Source: Ascidia mentula | Taxonomy: Eukaryota > Chordata > Ascidiacea > Phlebobranchia > Ascidiidae | Length of the DNA: 64,000 nt | NCBI GenBank assembly: GCA_947561715.1 | Contig: OX387201.1 | Span: forward strand, 11,670,001-11,734,000 | Reading direction: 5' to 3' | Shown here: piece by piece, positions 46,000 through 59,654 of the stretch | Layout of the letters: each line of letters opens with the position of its first letter | Numbering within the stretch: the stretch's first letter is position 1 | Translations under genes and position numbers: made by a program | Notes under the pieces: model-generated | The model's database searches: none | Told to the model about the DNA's origin: nothing | Seen by the model: the letters and a program-made list of their open reading frames with translations, nothing else

Positions 46000-48900
46000 C
46001 TTGTCCATTTTGCAGTATATGACTTTTCGATAAAAAATATTTTTTTTCAGAACAAGCTTTATTATACAGTGGAAAACGCTGATACTCCAGTATTGAGTTT
46101 GCGGTTGCACAACGTATGTAACTATGCGATTTCAGCACTTGTCCATTTTGCAGTATATGACTTTTCGACAAGAAATATTTTTTTTCATAACAAGCTTTAT
46201 TATACAGTGGAAAACGCTGATACTCCAGTACTGTGTTTGCGGTTGCACAACGTATGTAACTATGCGATTTCAGCACTTGTCCATTTTGCAGTATATGACT
46301 TTTCGGAAAAAAATAATTTTTTTCAGTACAAGCTTTATTATACAGTGGAAAACGCTGATACTCCAGTACTGAGTTTGCGGTTGCACAACGTATGTAACTA
46401 TGCGATTTCAGCACTTGTCCATTTTGCAGTATATGACTTTTCGATAAAAAATATGTTTTTTCAGTACAAGCTTTATTATACAGTGGAAAACGCTGATACT
46501 CCAGTACTGAGTTTGCGGTTGCACAACGTATGTAACTATGCGATTTCAGCACTTGTCCAATTTGCAGTATATGACTTTTCGATAAAAAATATTTTTTTTC
46601 ATTGCAAGCTTTATTATACAGTGGAAAACGCTGATACTCCAGTATTGCGTTTGCGGTTGCACAACGTATGTAACTATGCGCTTTCAGCACTTGTCCATTT
46701 TGCAGTATATGACTTTTCGATGAAAAATATTTTTTTTCATTACAAGCTTTATTATACAGTGGAAAACGCTGATACTCCAGTACTGAGTTTGCGGTTGCAC
46801 AACGTATGTAACTATGCGATTTCAGCACTTGTCCATTTTGCAGTATATGACTTTTCGATAAAAAATATTTTTTTTCAGTACAAGCTTTATTATACAGTGG
46901 AAAACGCTGATACTCCAGTACTGAGTTTGCGGTTGCACAACGTATGTAACTATGCGATTTCAGCACTTGTCCAATTTGCAGTATATGACTTTTCGATAAA
47001 AAATATTTTTTTTCATTGCAAGCTTTATTATACAGTGGAAAACGCTGATACTCCAGTATTGCGTTTGCGGTTGCACAACGTATGTAACTATGCGCTTTCA
47101 GCACTTGTCCATTTTGCAGTATATGACTTTTCGATAAAAAATTTTTTTTTTCAGTACAAGCTTTATTATACAGTGGAAAACGCTTTACTCCAGTACTGAG
47201 TTTGCGGTTGCACAACGTATGTAACTATGCGATTTCAGCACTTGTCCATTTTGCAGTATATGACTTTTCGATAAAAAATATGTTTTTTCAGTACAAGCTT
47301 TATTATACAGTGGAAAACGCTGATACTCCAGTACTAAGTTTGCGGTTGCACAACGTATGTAACTATGCGATTTCAGCACTTGTCCATTTTGCAGTATATG
47401 ACTTTTCGATAAAAAATATTTTTTTTCAGTACAAGCTTTATTATACAGTGGAAAACGCTGATACTCCAGTACTGAGTTTGCAGTTGCACAACGCATGTAA
47501 CTATGCGATTTCAGCACTTGTCCATTTTGCAGTATATGACTTTTCGATAAAAAATATTTTTTTTCAGTATAAGCTTTATTATACAGTGGAAAACGCTGAT
47601 ACTCCAGTACTGAGTTTGCAGTTGCACAACGTATGTAACTATGCGATTTCAGCACTTGTCCATTTTGCAGTATATGACTTTTCGAAAAAAATTTGTTTTT
47701 TCAGTACAAGCTTTATTATACAGTGGAAAACGCTTATACTCCAGTACTGAGTTTGCGGTTGCACAACGTATGTAACTATGCGATTTCAGCACTTGTCCAT
47801 TTTGCAGTATATGACTTTTCGATAAAAAATATTTTTTTTCAGAACAAGCTTTATTATACAGTGGAAAACGCTGATACTCCAGTATTGAGTTTGCGGTTGC
47901 ACAACGTATGTAACTATGCGATTTCAGCACTTGTCCATTTCGCAGTATATGACTTTTCGACAAGAAATATTTTTTTTCATAACAAGCTTTATTATACAGT
48001 GGAAAACGCTGATACTCCAGTACTGTGTTTGCGGTTGCACAACGTATGTAACTATGCGATTTCAGCACTTGTCCATTTTGCAGTATATGACTTTTCGGAA
48101 AAAAATAATTTTTTTCAGTACAAGCTTTATTATACAGTGGAAAACGCTGATACTCCAGTACTGAGTTTGCGGTTGCACAACGTATGTAACTATGCGATTT
48201 CAGCACTTGTCCATTTTGCAGTATATGACTTTTCGATAAAAAATATGTTTTTTCAGTACAAGCTTTATTATACAGTGGAAAACGCTGATATTCCAGTACT
48301 GAGTTTGCGGTTGCACAACGTATGTAACTATGCGATTTCAGCACTTGTCCAATTTGCAGTATATGACTTTTCGATAAAAAATATTTTTTTTCATTGCAAG
48401 CTTTATTATACAGTGGAAAACGCTGATACTCCAGTATTGCGTTTGCGGTTGCACAACGTATGTAACTATGCGCTTTCAGCACTTGTCCATTTTGCAGTAT
48501 ATGACTTTTCGATGAAAAATATTTTTTTTCATTACAAGCTTTATTATACAGTGGAAAACGCTGATACTCCAGTACTGAGTTTGCGGTTGCACAACGTATG
48601 TAACTATGCGATTTCAGCACTTGTCCATTTTGCAGTATATGACTTTTCGATAAAAAATATTTTTTTTCAGTACAAGCTTTATTATACAGTGGAAAACGCT
48701 TTACTCCAGTACTGAGTTTGCGGTTGCACAACGCATGTAACTATGCGATTTCAGCACTTGTCCATTTTGCAGTATATGACTTTTCGATAAAAAATATTTT
48801 TTTTCATTACAAGCTTTATTATACAGTGGAAAACACTGATACTCCAGTACTGAGTTTGCGGTTGCACAACGTATGTAACTATGCGATTTCAGCACTTGTC

Positions 48901-49400
48901 CATTTTGCAGTATATGACTTTTCGATAAAAAATATGTTTTTTCAGTACAAGCTTTATTATACAGTGGAAAACGCTGATACTCCAGTACTAAGTTTGCGGT
49001 TGCACAACGTATGTAACTATGCGATTTCAGCACTTGTCCATTTTGCAGTATATGACTTTTCGATAAAAAATATTTTTTTTCAGTACAAGCTTTATTATAC
49101 AGTGGAAAACGCTGATACTCCAGTACTGAGTTTGCAGTTGCACAACGCATGTAACTATGCGATTTCAGCACTTGTCCATTTTGCAGTATATGACTTTTCG
49201 ATAAAAAATATTTTTTTTCAGTACAAGCTTTATTATACAGTGGAAAACGCTGATACTCCAGTACTGAGTTTGCAGTTGCACAACGTATGTAACTATGCGA
49301 TTTCAGCACTTGTCCATTTTGCAGTATATGACTTTTCGAAAAAAATTTGTTTTTCCAGTACAAGCTTTATTATACAGTGGAAAACGCTTATACTCCAGTA
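46000..49400 (+). repeat. Tandem 13/12-monomer higher-order repeat (1,792 and 1,654 bp offsets)
   Basis: The ordered set CAGAACAAGC, CGACAAGAAATA with CATAACAAGC, CGGAAAAAAATAA, TGT6, AATTTGCAG and CATTGC/ATTGCG recurs from about 46050 and 47842, 1,792 bp apart (13 x 138 - 2). The paired CGAAAAAAATTTGT and CGCTTATACTCC monomers recur at 47731 and 49385, 1,654 bp apart (12 x 138 - 2). Both copies contain a 1-bp-short GCTTTACTCC monomer (47183, 48699). Confidence 0.85.
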
Positions 49401-52055
49401 CTGAGTTTGCGGTTGCACAACGTATGTAACTATGCGATTTCAGCACTTGTCCATTTTGCAGTATATGACTTTTCGATGAAAAATATTTTTTTTCATTACA
49501 AGCTTTATTATACAGTGGAAAACGCTGATACTCCAGTACTGAGTTTGCGGTTGCACAACGTATGTAACTCTGCGCTTTCAGCACTTGTCCATTTTGCAGT
49601 ATATGACTTTTCGATAAAAAATATTTTTTTTCAGTACAAGCTTTATTATACAGTGGAAAACGCTGATACTCCAGTACCGAGTTTGCGGTTGCACAACGTA
49701 TGTAACTATGCGATTTCAGCAATTGTCCATTTTGCAGTATATGACTTTTCGATAAAAAATATTTTTTTTCATTGCAAGCTTTATTATACAGTGGAAAACG
49801 CTGATACTCCGGTATTGCGTTTGCGGTTGCACAACGTATGTAACTATGCGCTTTCAGCACTTGTCCATTTTGCAGTATATGACTTTTCGATAAAAAATAT
49901 GTTTTTTCAGTACAAGCTTTATTATACAGTGGAAAACGCTGATACTCCAGTACTAAGTTTGCGGTTGCACAACGTATGTAACTATGCGATTTCAGCACTT
50001 GTCCATTTTGCAGTATATGACTTTTCGATAAAAAATATTTTTTTTCAGTACAAGCTTTATTATACGGTGGAAAACGCTGATACTCCAGTACTGAGTTTGC
50101 GGTTGCACAACGCAGGTAACTATGCGATTTCTGCACTTGTCCATTTTGCAGTATATGACTTTTCGATAAAAAATATTTTTTTTCAGTACAAGCTTTATTA
50201 TACAGTGGAAAACGCTGATACTCCAGTGCTGAGTTTGCGGTTGCACAACGCATGTAACTATGCGATTTCAGCACTTGTCCATTTTGCAGTATATGACTTT
50301 TCGATAAAAAATATTTTTTTTCAGTACAAGCTTTATTATGCAGTGGAAAACGCTGATACTCCAGTACTGAGTTTGCGGTTGCACAACGTATGTAACTATG
50401 CGATTTCAGCACTTGTCCATTTTGCAGTATATGACTTTTCGATAAAAAATATGTTTTTTCAGTACAAGCTTTATTATACAGTGGAAAACGCTGATACTCC
50501 AGTACTGAGTTTGCGGTTGCACAACGTATGTAACTATGCGATTTCAGCACTTGTCCATTTTGCAGTATATGACTTTTCGATGAAAAATATTTTTTTTCAT
50601 TACAAGCTTTATTATACAGTGGAAAACGCTGATACTCCAGTACTGAGTTTGCGGTTGCACAACGTATGTAACTCTGCGCTTTCAGCACTTGTCCATTTTG
50701 CAGTATATGACTTTTCGATAAAAAATATTTTTTTTCAGTACAAGCTTTATTATACAGTGGAAAACGCTGATACTCCAGTACTGAGTTTGCGGTTGCACAA
50801 CGTATGTAACGCTGCGCTTTCAGCACTTGTCCATTTTGCAGTATATGACTTTTCGATAAAAAATATTTTTTTTCATTACAAGCTTTATTATACAGTGGAA
50901 AACGCTGATACTCCAGTACTGAGTTTGCGGTTGCACAACGTATGTAACTCTGCGCTTTCAGCACTTGTCCATTTTGCAGTATATGACTTTTCGATAAAAA
51001 ATTTGTTTTTTCAGTACAAGCTTTATTATACAGTGGAAAACGCTGATACTCCAGTACTGAGTTTGCGGTTGCACAACGTATGTAACTATGCGATTTCAGC
51101 ACTTGTCCATTTTGCAGTATATGACTTTTCGATAAAAAATATTTTTTTTCATTGCAAGCTTTATTATACAGTGGAAAACGCTGATACTCCAGTATTGCGT
51201 TTGCGGTTGCACAACGTATGTAACTATGCGCTTTCAGCACTTGTCCATTTGGCAGTATATGACTTTTCGATAAAAAATATTTTTTTTCAGTACAAGCTTT
51301 ATTATACAGTGGAAAACGCTGATACTCCAGTACTGAGTTTGCGGTTGCACAACGCATGTAACTATGCGATTTCAGCACTTGTCCATTTTGCAGTATATGA
51401 CTTTTCGATAAAAAATATTTTTTTTCAGTACAAGCTTTATTATACAGTGGAAAACGCTGATACTCCAGTACTGAGTTTGCGGTTGCACAACGTATGTAAC
51501 TATGCGATTTCAGCACTTGTCCATTTTGCAGTATATGACTTTTCGATAAAAAATATTTTTTTTCAGTACAAGCTTTATTATACAGTGGAAAACGCTGATA
51601 CTCCAGTACTGAGTTTGCGGTTGCACAACGTATGTAACTATGCGATTTCAGCACTTGTCCATTTTGCAGTATATGACTTTTCGATAAAAAATATGTTTTT
51701 TCAGTACAAGCTTTATTATACAGTGGAAAACGCTGATACTCCAGTACTGAGTTTGCGGTTGCACAACGTATGTAACTATGCGATTTCAGCACTTGTCCAT
51801 TTTGCAGTATATGACTTTTCGATAAAAAATATTTTTTTTCAGTACAAGCTTTATTATACAGTGGAAAACGCTGATACTCCAGTACTGAGTTTGCGGTTGC
51901 ACAACGCAGGTAACTATGCGATTTCAGCACTTGTCCATTTTGCAGTATATGACTTTTCGATAAAAAATATTTTTTTTCAGTACAAGCTTTATTATACAGT
52001 GGAAAACGCTGATACTCCAGTACTGAGTTTGCGGTTGCACAAAGTATGTAACTCT

Positions 52056-53960
52056 GCGCTTTCAGCACTTGTCCATTTTGCAGTATATGACTTTTCGATA
52101 AAAAATATTTTTTTTCATTACAAGCTTTATTATACAGTGGAAAACGCTGATACTCCAGTACTGAGTTTGCGGTTGCACAACGTATGTAACTCTGCGCTTT
52201 CAGCACTTGTCCATTTTGCAGTATATGACTTTTCGATAAAAAATATTTTTTTTCAGTACAAGCTTTATTATACAGTGGAAAACGCTGATACTCCAGTACT
52301 GAGTTTGCAGTTGCACAACGTATGTAACTATGCGATTTCAGCACTTGTCCAATTTGCAGTATATGACTTTTCGATAAAAAATATTTTTTTTCATTGCAAG
52401 CTTTATTATACAGTGGAAAACGCTGATACTCCAGTATTGCGTTTGCGGTTGCACAACGTATGTAACTATGCGATTTCAGCACTTGTCCATTTTGCAGTAT
52501 ATGACTTTTCGATAAAAAATATTTTTTTTCAGTACAAGCTTTATTATACAGTGGAAAACGCTGATACTCCAGTACTGAGTTTGCGGTTGCACAACGCTTG
52601 TAACTATGCGATTTCAGCACTTGTCCATTTTGCAGTATATGACTTTTCGATAAAAAATATTTTTTTTCAGTACAAGCTTTATTATACAGTGGAAAACGCT
52701 GATACTCCAGTACTGAGTTTGCGGTTGCACAACGTATGTAACTCTGCGCTTTCAGCACTTGTCCATTTTGCAGTATATGACTTTTCGATAAAAAATATTT
52801 TTTTTCAGTACAAGCTTTATTATACAGTGGAAAACGCTGATACTCCAGTACTGAGTTTGCGGTTGCACAACGTATGTAACGCTGCGCTTTCAGCACTTGT
52901 CCATTTTGCAGTATATGACTTTTCGATAAAAAATATTTTTTTTCATTACAAGCTTTATTATACAGTGGAAAACGCTGATACTCCAGTACTGAGTTTGCGG
53001 TTGCACAACGTATGTAACTCTGCGCTTTCAGCACTTGTCCATTTTGCAGTATATGACTTTTCGATAAAAAATATTTTTTTTCAGTACAAGCTTTATTATA
53101 CAGTGGAAAACGCTGATACTCCAGTACTGAGTTTGCAGTTGCACAACGTATGTAACTATGCGATTTCAGCACTTGTCCAATTTGCAGTATATGACTTTTC
53201 GATAAAAAATATTTTTTTTCATTGCAAGCTTTATTATACAGTGGAAAACGCTGATACTCCAGTATTGCGTTTGCGGTTGCACAACGTATGTAACTATGCG
53301 ATTTCAGCACTTGTCCATTTTGCAGTATATGACTTTTCGATAAAAAATATTTTTTTTCAGTACAAGCTTTATTATACAGTGGAAAACGCTGATACTCCAG
53401 TACTGAGTTTGCGGTTGCACAACGCTTGTAACTATGCGATTTCAGCACTTGTCCATTTTGCAGTATATGACTTTTCGATAAAAAATATTTTTTTTCAGTA
53501 CAAGCTTTATTATACAGTGGAAAACGCTGATACTCCAGTACTGAGTTTGCGGTTGCACAACGTATGTAACTCTGCGCTTTCAGCACTTGTCCATTTTGCA
53601 GTATATGACTTTTCGATAAAAAATATTTTTTTTCAGTACAAGCTTTATTATACAGTGGAAAACGCTGATACTCCAGTACTGAGTTTGCGGTTGCACAACG
53701 TATGTAACGCTGCGCTTTCAGCACTTGTCCATTTTGCAGTATATGACTTTTCGATAAAAAATATTTTTTTTCATTACAAGCTTTATTATACAGTGGAAAA
53801 CGCTGATACTCCAGTACTGAGTTTGCGGTTGCACAACGTATGTAACTCTGCGCTTTCAGCACTTGTCCATTTTGCAGTATATGACTTTTCGATAAAAAAT
53901 ATTTTTTTTCAGTACAAGCTTTATTATACAGTGGAAAACGCTGATACTCCAGTACTGAGT
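52056..53960 (+). repeat. Tandem 6-monomer higher-order repeat, 828 bp
   Basis: The CGCTTG variant (about 52593 and 53421), the GTAACGCTGCG variant (52878 and 53706), the TTTGCAG/AATTTGCAG pair (about 52305 and 53133) and the CATTGC/ATTGCG monomer recur exactly 828 bp apart (6 x 138). A related but not adjacent GTAACGCTGCG monomer lies at 50808, 2,070 bp (15 monomers) before the first. Confidence 0.87.
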
Positions 53961-54859
53961 TTGCGGTTGCACAACGTATGTAACTATGCGATTTCAGCAC
54001 TTGTCCATTTTGCAGTATATGACTTTTCGATAAAAAATATTTTTTTTCATTGCAAGCTTTATTATACAGTGGAAAACGCTGATACTCCAGTATTGCGTTT
54101 GCGGTTGCACAACGTATGTAACTATGCGCTTTCAGCACTTGTCCATTTGGCAGTATATGACTTTTCGATAAAAAATATTTTTTTTCAGTACAAGCTTTAT
54201 TATACAGTGGAAAACGCTGATACTCCAGTACTTAGTTTGCGGTTGCACAACGCATGTAACTATGCGATTTCAGCACTTGTCCATTTTGCAGTATATGACT
54301 TTTCGATAAAAAATATTTTTTTTCAGTACAAGCTTTATTATACAGTGGAAAACGCTGATACTCCAGTACTGAGTTTGCGGTTGCACAACGTATGTAACTA
54401 TGCGATTTCAGCACTTGTCCATTTTGCAGTATATGACTTTTCGATAAAAAATATGTTTTTTCAGTACAAGCTTTATTATACAGTGGAAAACGCTGATACT
54501 CCAGTACTAAGTTTGCGGTTGCACAACGTATGTAACTATGCGATTTCAGCACTTGTCCATTTTGCAGTATATGACTTTTCGATAAAAAATATTTTTTTTC
54601 AGTACAAGCTTTATTATACAGTGGAAAACGCTGATACTCCAGTACTGAGTTTGCGGTTGCACAACGTATGTAACTATGCGATTTCAGCACTTGTCCATTT
54701 TGCAGTATATGACTTTTCGATAAAAAATATTTTTTTTCAGTACAAGCTTTATTATACAGTGGAAAACGCTGATACTCCAGTACTGAGTTTGCGGTTGCAC
54801 AACGTATGTAACTATGCGATTTCAGCACTTGTCCATTTTGCAGTATATGACTTTTCGAT

Positions 54860-57610
54860 GAAAAATATTTTTTTTCATTACAAGCTTTATTATACAGTGG
54901 AAAACGCTGATACTCCAGTACTGAGTTTTCGGTTGCACAACGTATGTAACTATGCGATTTCAGCACTTGTCCATTTTGCAGTATATGACTTTTCGATAAA
55001 AAATATTTTTTTTCAGTACAAGCTTTATTATACAGTGGAAAACGCTGATACTCCAGTACTAAGTTTGCGGTTGCACAACGCATGTAACTATGCGATTTCA
55101 GCACTTGTCCATTTTGCAGTATATGACTTTTCGATAAAAAATATTTTTTTTCAGTACAAGCTTTATTATACAGTGGAAAACGCTGATACTCCAGTACTGA
55201 GTTTGCGGTTGCACAACGTATGTAACTATGCGATTTCAGCACTTGTCCATTTTGCAGTATATGACTTTTCGATAAAAAATATGTTTTTTCAGTACAAGCT
55301 TTATTATACAGTGGAAAACGCTGATACTCCAGTACTGAGTTTGCGGTTGCACAACGTATGTAACTATGCGATTTCAGCACTTGTCCATTTTGCAGTATAT
55401 GACTTTTCGATGAAAAATATTTTTTTTCATTACAAGCTTTATTATACAGTGGAAAACGCTGATACTCCAGTACTGAGTTTGCGGTTGCACAACGTATGTA
55501 ACTCTGCGCTTTCAGCACTTGTCCATTTTGCAGTATATGACTTTTCGATAAAAAATATTTTTTTTCACTACAAGCTTTATTATACAGTGGAAAACGCTGA
55601 TACTCCAGTACTGAGTTTGCGGTTGCACAACGTATGTAACTATGCGATTTCAGCACTTGTCCATTTTGCAGTATATGACTTTTCGATAAAAAATTTTTTT
55701 ACAGTACAAGCTTTATTATACAGTGGAAAACGCTGATACTCCAGTACTGAGTTTGCGGTTGCACAACGTATGTAACTATGCGATTTCAGCACTTGTCCAT
55801 TTTGCAGTAGATGACTTTTCGATAAAAAATATGTTTTTTCAGTACAAGCTTTATTATACAGTGGAAAACGCTGATACTCCAGTACTGAGTTTGCGGTTGC
55901 ACAACGTATGTAACTATGCGATTTCAGCACTTGTCCATTTTGCAGTATATGACTTTTCGATAAAAAATATTTTTTTTCAGTACAAGCTTTATTATACAGT
56001 GGAAAACGCTGATACTCCAGTACTGAGTTTGCGGTTGCACAACGCAGGTAACTATGCGATTTCAGCACTTGTCCATTTTGCAGTATATGACTTTTCGATA
56101 AAAAATATTTTTTTTCAGTACAAGCTTTATTATACAGTGGAAAACGCTGATACTCCAGTACTGAGTTTGCGGTTGCACAAAGTATGTAACTCTGCGCTTT
56201 CAGCACTTGTCCATTTTGCAGTATATGACTTTTCGATGAAAAATATTTTTTTTCATTACAAGCTTTATTATACAGTGGAAAACGCTGATACTCCAGTACT
56301 GAGTTTTCGGTTGCACAACGTATGTAACTATGCGATTTCAGCACTTGTCCATTTTGCAGTATATGACTTTTCGATAAAAAATATTTTTTTTCAGTACAAG
56401 CTTTATTATACAGTGGAAAACGCTGATACTCCAGTACTAAGTTTGCGGTTGCACAACGCATGTAACTATGCGATTTCAGCACTTGTCCATTTTGCAGTAT
56501 ATGACTTTTCGATAAAAAATATTTTTTTTCAGTACAAGCTTTATTATACAGTGGAAAACGCTGATACTCCAGTACTGAGTTTGCGGTTGCACAACGTATG
56601 TAACTATGCGATTTCAGCACTTGTCCATTTTGCAGTATATGACTTTTCGATAAAAAATATGTTTTTTCAGTACAAGCTTTATTATACAGTGGAAAACGCT
56701 GATACTCCAGTACTGAGTTTGCGGTTGCACAACGTATGTAACTATGCGATTTCAGCACTTGTCCATTTTGCAGTATATGACTTTTCGATGAAAAATATTT
56801 TTTTTCATTACAAGCTTTATTATACAGTGGAAAACGCTGATACTCCAGTACTGAGTTTGCGGTTGCACAACGTATGTAACTCTGCGCTTTCAGCACTTGT
56901 CCATTTTGCAGTATATGACTTTTCGATAAAAAATATTTTTTTTCACTACAAGCTTTATTATACAGTGGAAAACGCTGATACTCCAGTACTGAGTTTGCGG
57001 TTGCACAACGTATGTAACTATGCGATTTCAGCACTTGTCCATTTTGCAGTATATGACTTTTCGATAAAAAATTTTTTTACAGTACAAGCTTTATTATACA
57101 GTGGAAAACGCTGATACTCCAGTACTGAGTTTGCGGTTGCACAACGTATGTAACTATGCGATTTCAGCACTTGTCCATTTTGCAGTAGATGACTTTTCGA
57201 TAAAAAATATGTTTTTTCAGTACAAGCTTTATTATACAGTGGAAAACGCTGATACTCCAGTACTGAGTTTGCGGTTGCACAACGTATGTAACTATGCGAT
57301 TTCAGCACTTGTCCATTTTGCAGTATATGACTTTTCGATAAAAAATATTTTTTTTCAGTACAAGCTTTATTATACAGTGGAAAACGCTGATACTCCAGTA
57401 CTGAGTTTGCGGTTGCACAACGCAGGTAACTATGCGATTTCAGCACTTGTCCATTTTGCAGTATATGACTTTTCGATAAAAAATATTTTTTTTCAGTACA
57501 AGCTTTATTATACAGTGGAAAACGCTGATACTCCAGTACTGAGTTTGCGGTTGCACAAAGTATGTAACTCTGCGCTTTCAGCACTTGTCCATTTTGCAGT
57601 ATATGACTTT
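54860..57610 (+). repeat. Tandem 10-monomer higher-order repeat, 1,378 bp
   Basis: Private changes are paired at 1,378 bp: GAGTTTTCGG (54924, 56302), CACTACAAG (about 55566, 56944), the short AATTTTTTTACAG tract (about 55693, 57071) and GCAGTAGATGAC (55804, 57182). The period is 10 x 138 - 2, the missing 2 bp being in the T tract at 55693/57071. Matching ends on the left near 54860/56238 and on the right where GATGAAAAATA becomes GATAAAAAATA (56236 against 57614). Confidence 0.88.
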
Positions 57611-59654
57611 TCGATAAAAAATATTTTTTTTCATTACAAGCTTTATTATACAGTGGAAAACGCTGATACTCCAGTACTGAGTTTGCGGTTGCACAACGTA
57701 TGTAACTCTGCGCTTTCAGCACTTGTCCATTTTGCAGTATATGACTTTTCGATAAAAAATATTTTTTTTCAGTACAAGCTTTATTATACAGTGGAAAACG
57801 CTGATACTCCAGTACTGAGTTTGCAGTTGCACAACGTATGTAAATATGCGATTTCAGCACTTGTCCATTTTGCAGTATATGACTTTTCGATAAAAAATAT
57901 TTTTTTTCATTGCAAGCTTTATTATACAGTGGAAAACGCTGATACTCCAGTATTGCGTTTGCGGTTGCACAACGTATGTAACTATGCGCTTTCAGCACTT
58001 GTCCATTTTGCAGTATATGACTTTTCGATAAAAAATATTTTTTTTCAGTACAAGCTTTATTATACAGTGGAAAACGCTGATACTCCAGTACTGAGTTTGC
58101 GGTTGCACAAAGTATGTAACTCTGCGTTTTCAGCACTTGTCCATTTTGCAGTATATGACTTTTCGATAAAAAATATTTGTTTTTCATTACAAGCTTTATT
58201 ATACAGTGGAAAACGCTGATACTCCAGTACTGAGTTTGCGGTTGCACAACATAAGTAACTCTGCGCTTTCAGCACTTGTCCATTTTGCAGTATTTGACTT
58301 TTCGATAAAAAATATGTTTTTTCAGTACAAGCTTTATTATACAGTGGAAAACGCTGATACTCCAGTACTGAGTTTGCGGTTGCACAACGCATGTAACTAT
58401 GCGATTTCAGCACTTGTCCATTTTGCAGTATATGACTTTTCGATAAAAAATATTGTTTTTTCAGTACAAGCTTTATTATACAGTGGAAAACGCTGATATC
58501 CCAGTACTGAGTTTGCGGTTGCACAACGTATGTAACTATGCGATTTCAGCACTTGTCCATTTTGCAGTATATGACTTTTCGATAAAAAATATGTTTTTTC
58601 AGTACAAGCTTTATTATACAGTGGAAAACGCTGATACTCCAGTACTAAGTTTGCGGTTGCACAACGTATGTAACTATGCGATTTCAGCACTTGTCCATTT
58701 TGCAGTATATGACTTTTCGATAAAAAATATTTTTTTTCAGTACAAGCTTTATTATACAGTGGAAAACGCTGATACTCCAGTACTGAGTTTGCGGTTGCAC
58801 AACGCAGGTAACTATGCGATTTCAGCACTTGTCCATTTTGCAGTATATGACTTTTCGATAAAAAATATTTTTTTTCAGTACAAGCTTTATTATACAGTGG
58901 AAAACGCTGATACTCCAGTACTGAGTTTGCGGTTGCACAACGTATGTAACTATGCGATTTCAGCACTTGTCCAATTTGCAGTATATGACTTTTCGATAAA
59001 AAATATTTTTTTTCATTGCAAGCTTTATTATACAGTGGAAAACGCTGATACTCCAGTATTGCGTTTGCGGTTGCACAACGTATGTAACTATGCGCTTTCA
59101 GCACTTGTCCATTTTGCAGTATATGACTTTTCGATGAAAAATATTTTTTTTCATTACAAGCTTTATTATACAGTGGAAAACGCTGATACTCCAGTACTGA
59201 GTTTGCGGTTGCACAACGTATGTAACTATGCGATTTCAGCACTTGTCCATTTTGCAGTATATGACTTTTCGATAAAAAATATTTTTTTTCAGTACCAGCT
59301 TTATTATACAGTGGAAAACGCTGATACTCCAGTACTGAGTTTGCGGTTGCACAACGTATGTAACTATGCGATTTCAGCACTTGTCCAATTTGCAGTATAT
59401 GACTTTTCGATAAAAAATATTTTTTTTCATTGCAAGCTTTATTATACAGTGGAAAACGCTGATACTCCAGTATTGCGTTTGCGGTTGCACAACGTATGTA
59501 ACTATGCGATTTCAGCACTTGTCCATTTTGCAGTATATGACTTTTCGATAAAAAATAGTTTTTTTCAGTACAAGCTTTATTATACAGTGGAAAACGCTGA
59601 TACTCCAGTACTGAGTTTGCGGTTGCACAACGTATGTAACTATGCGATTTCAGC

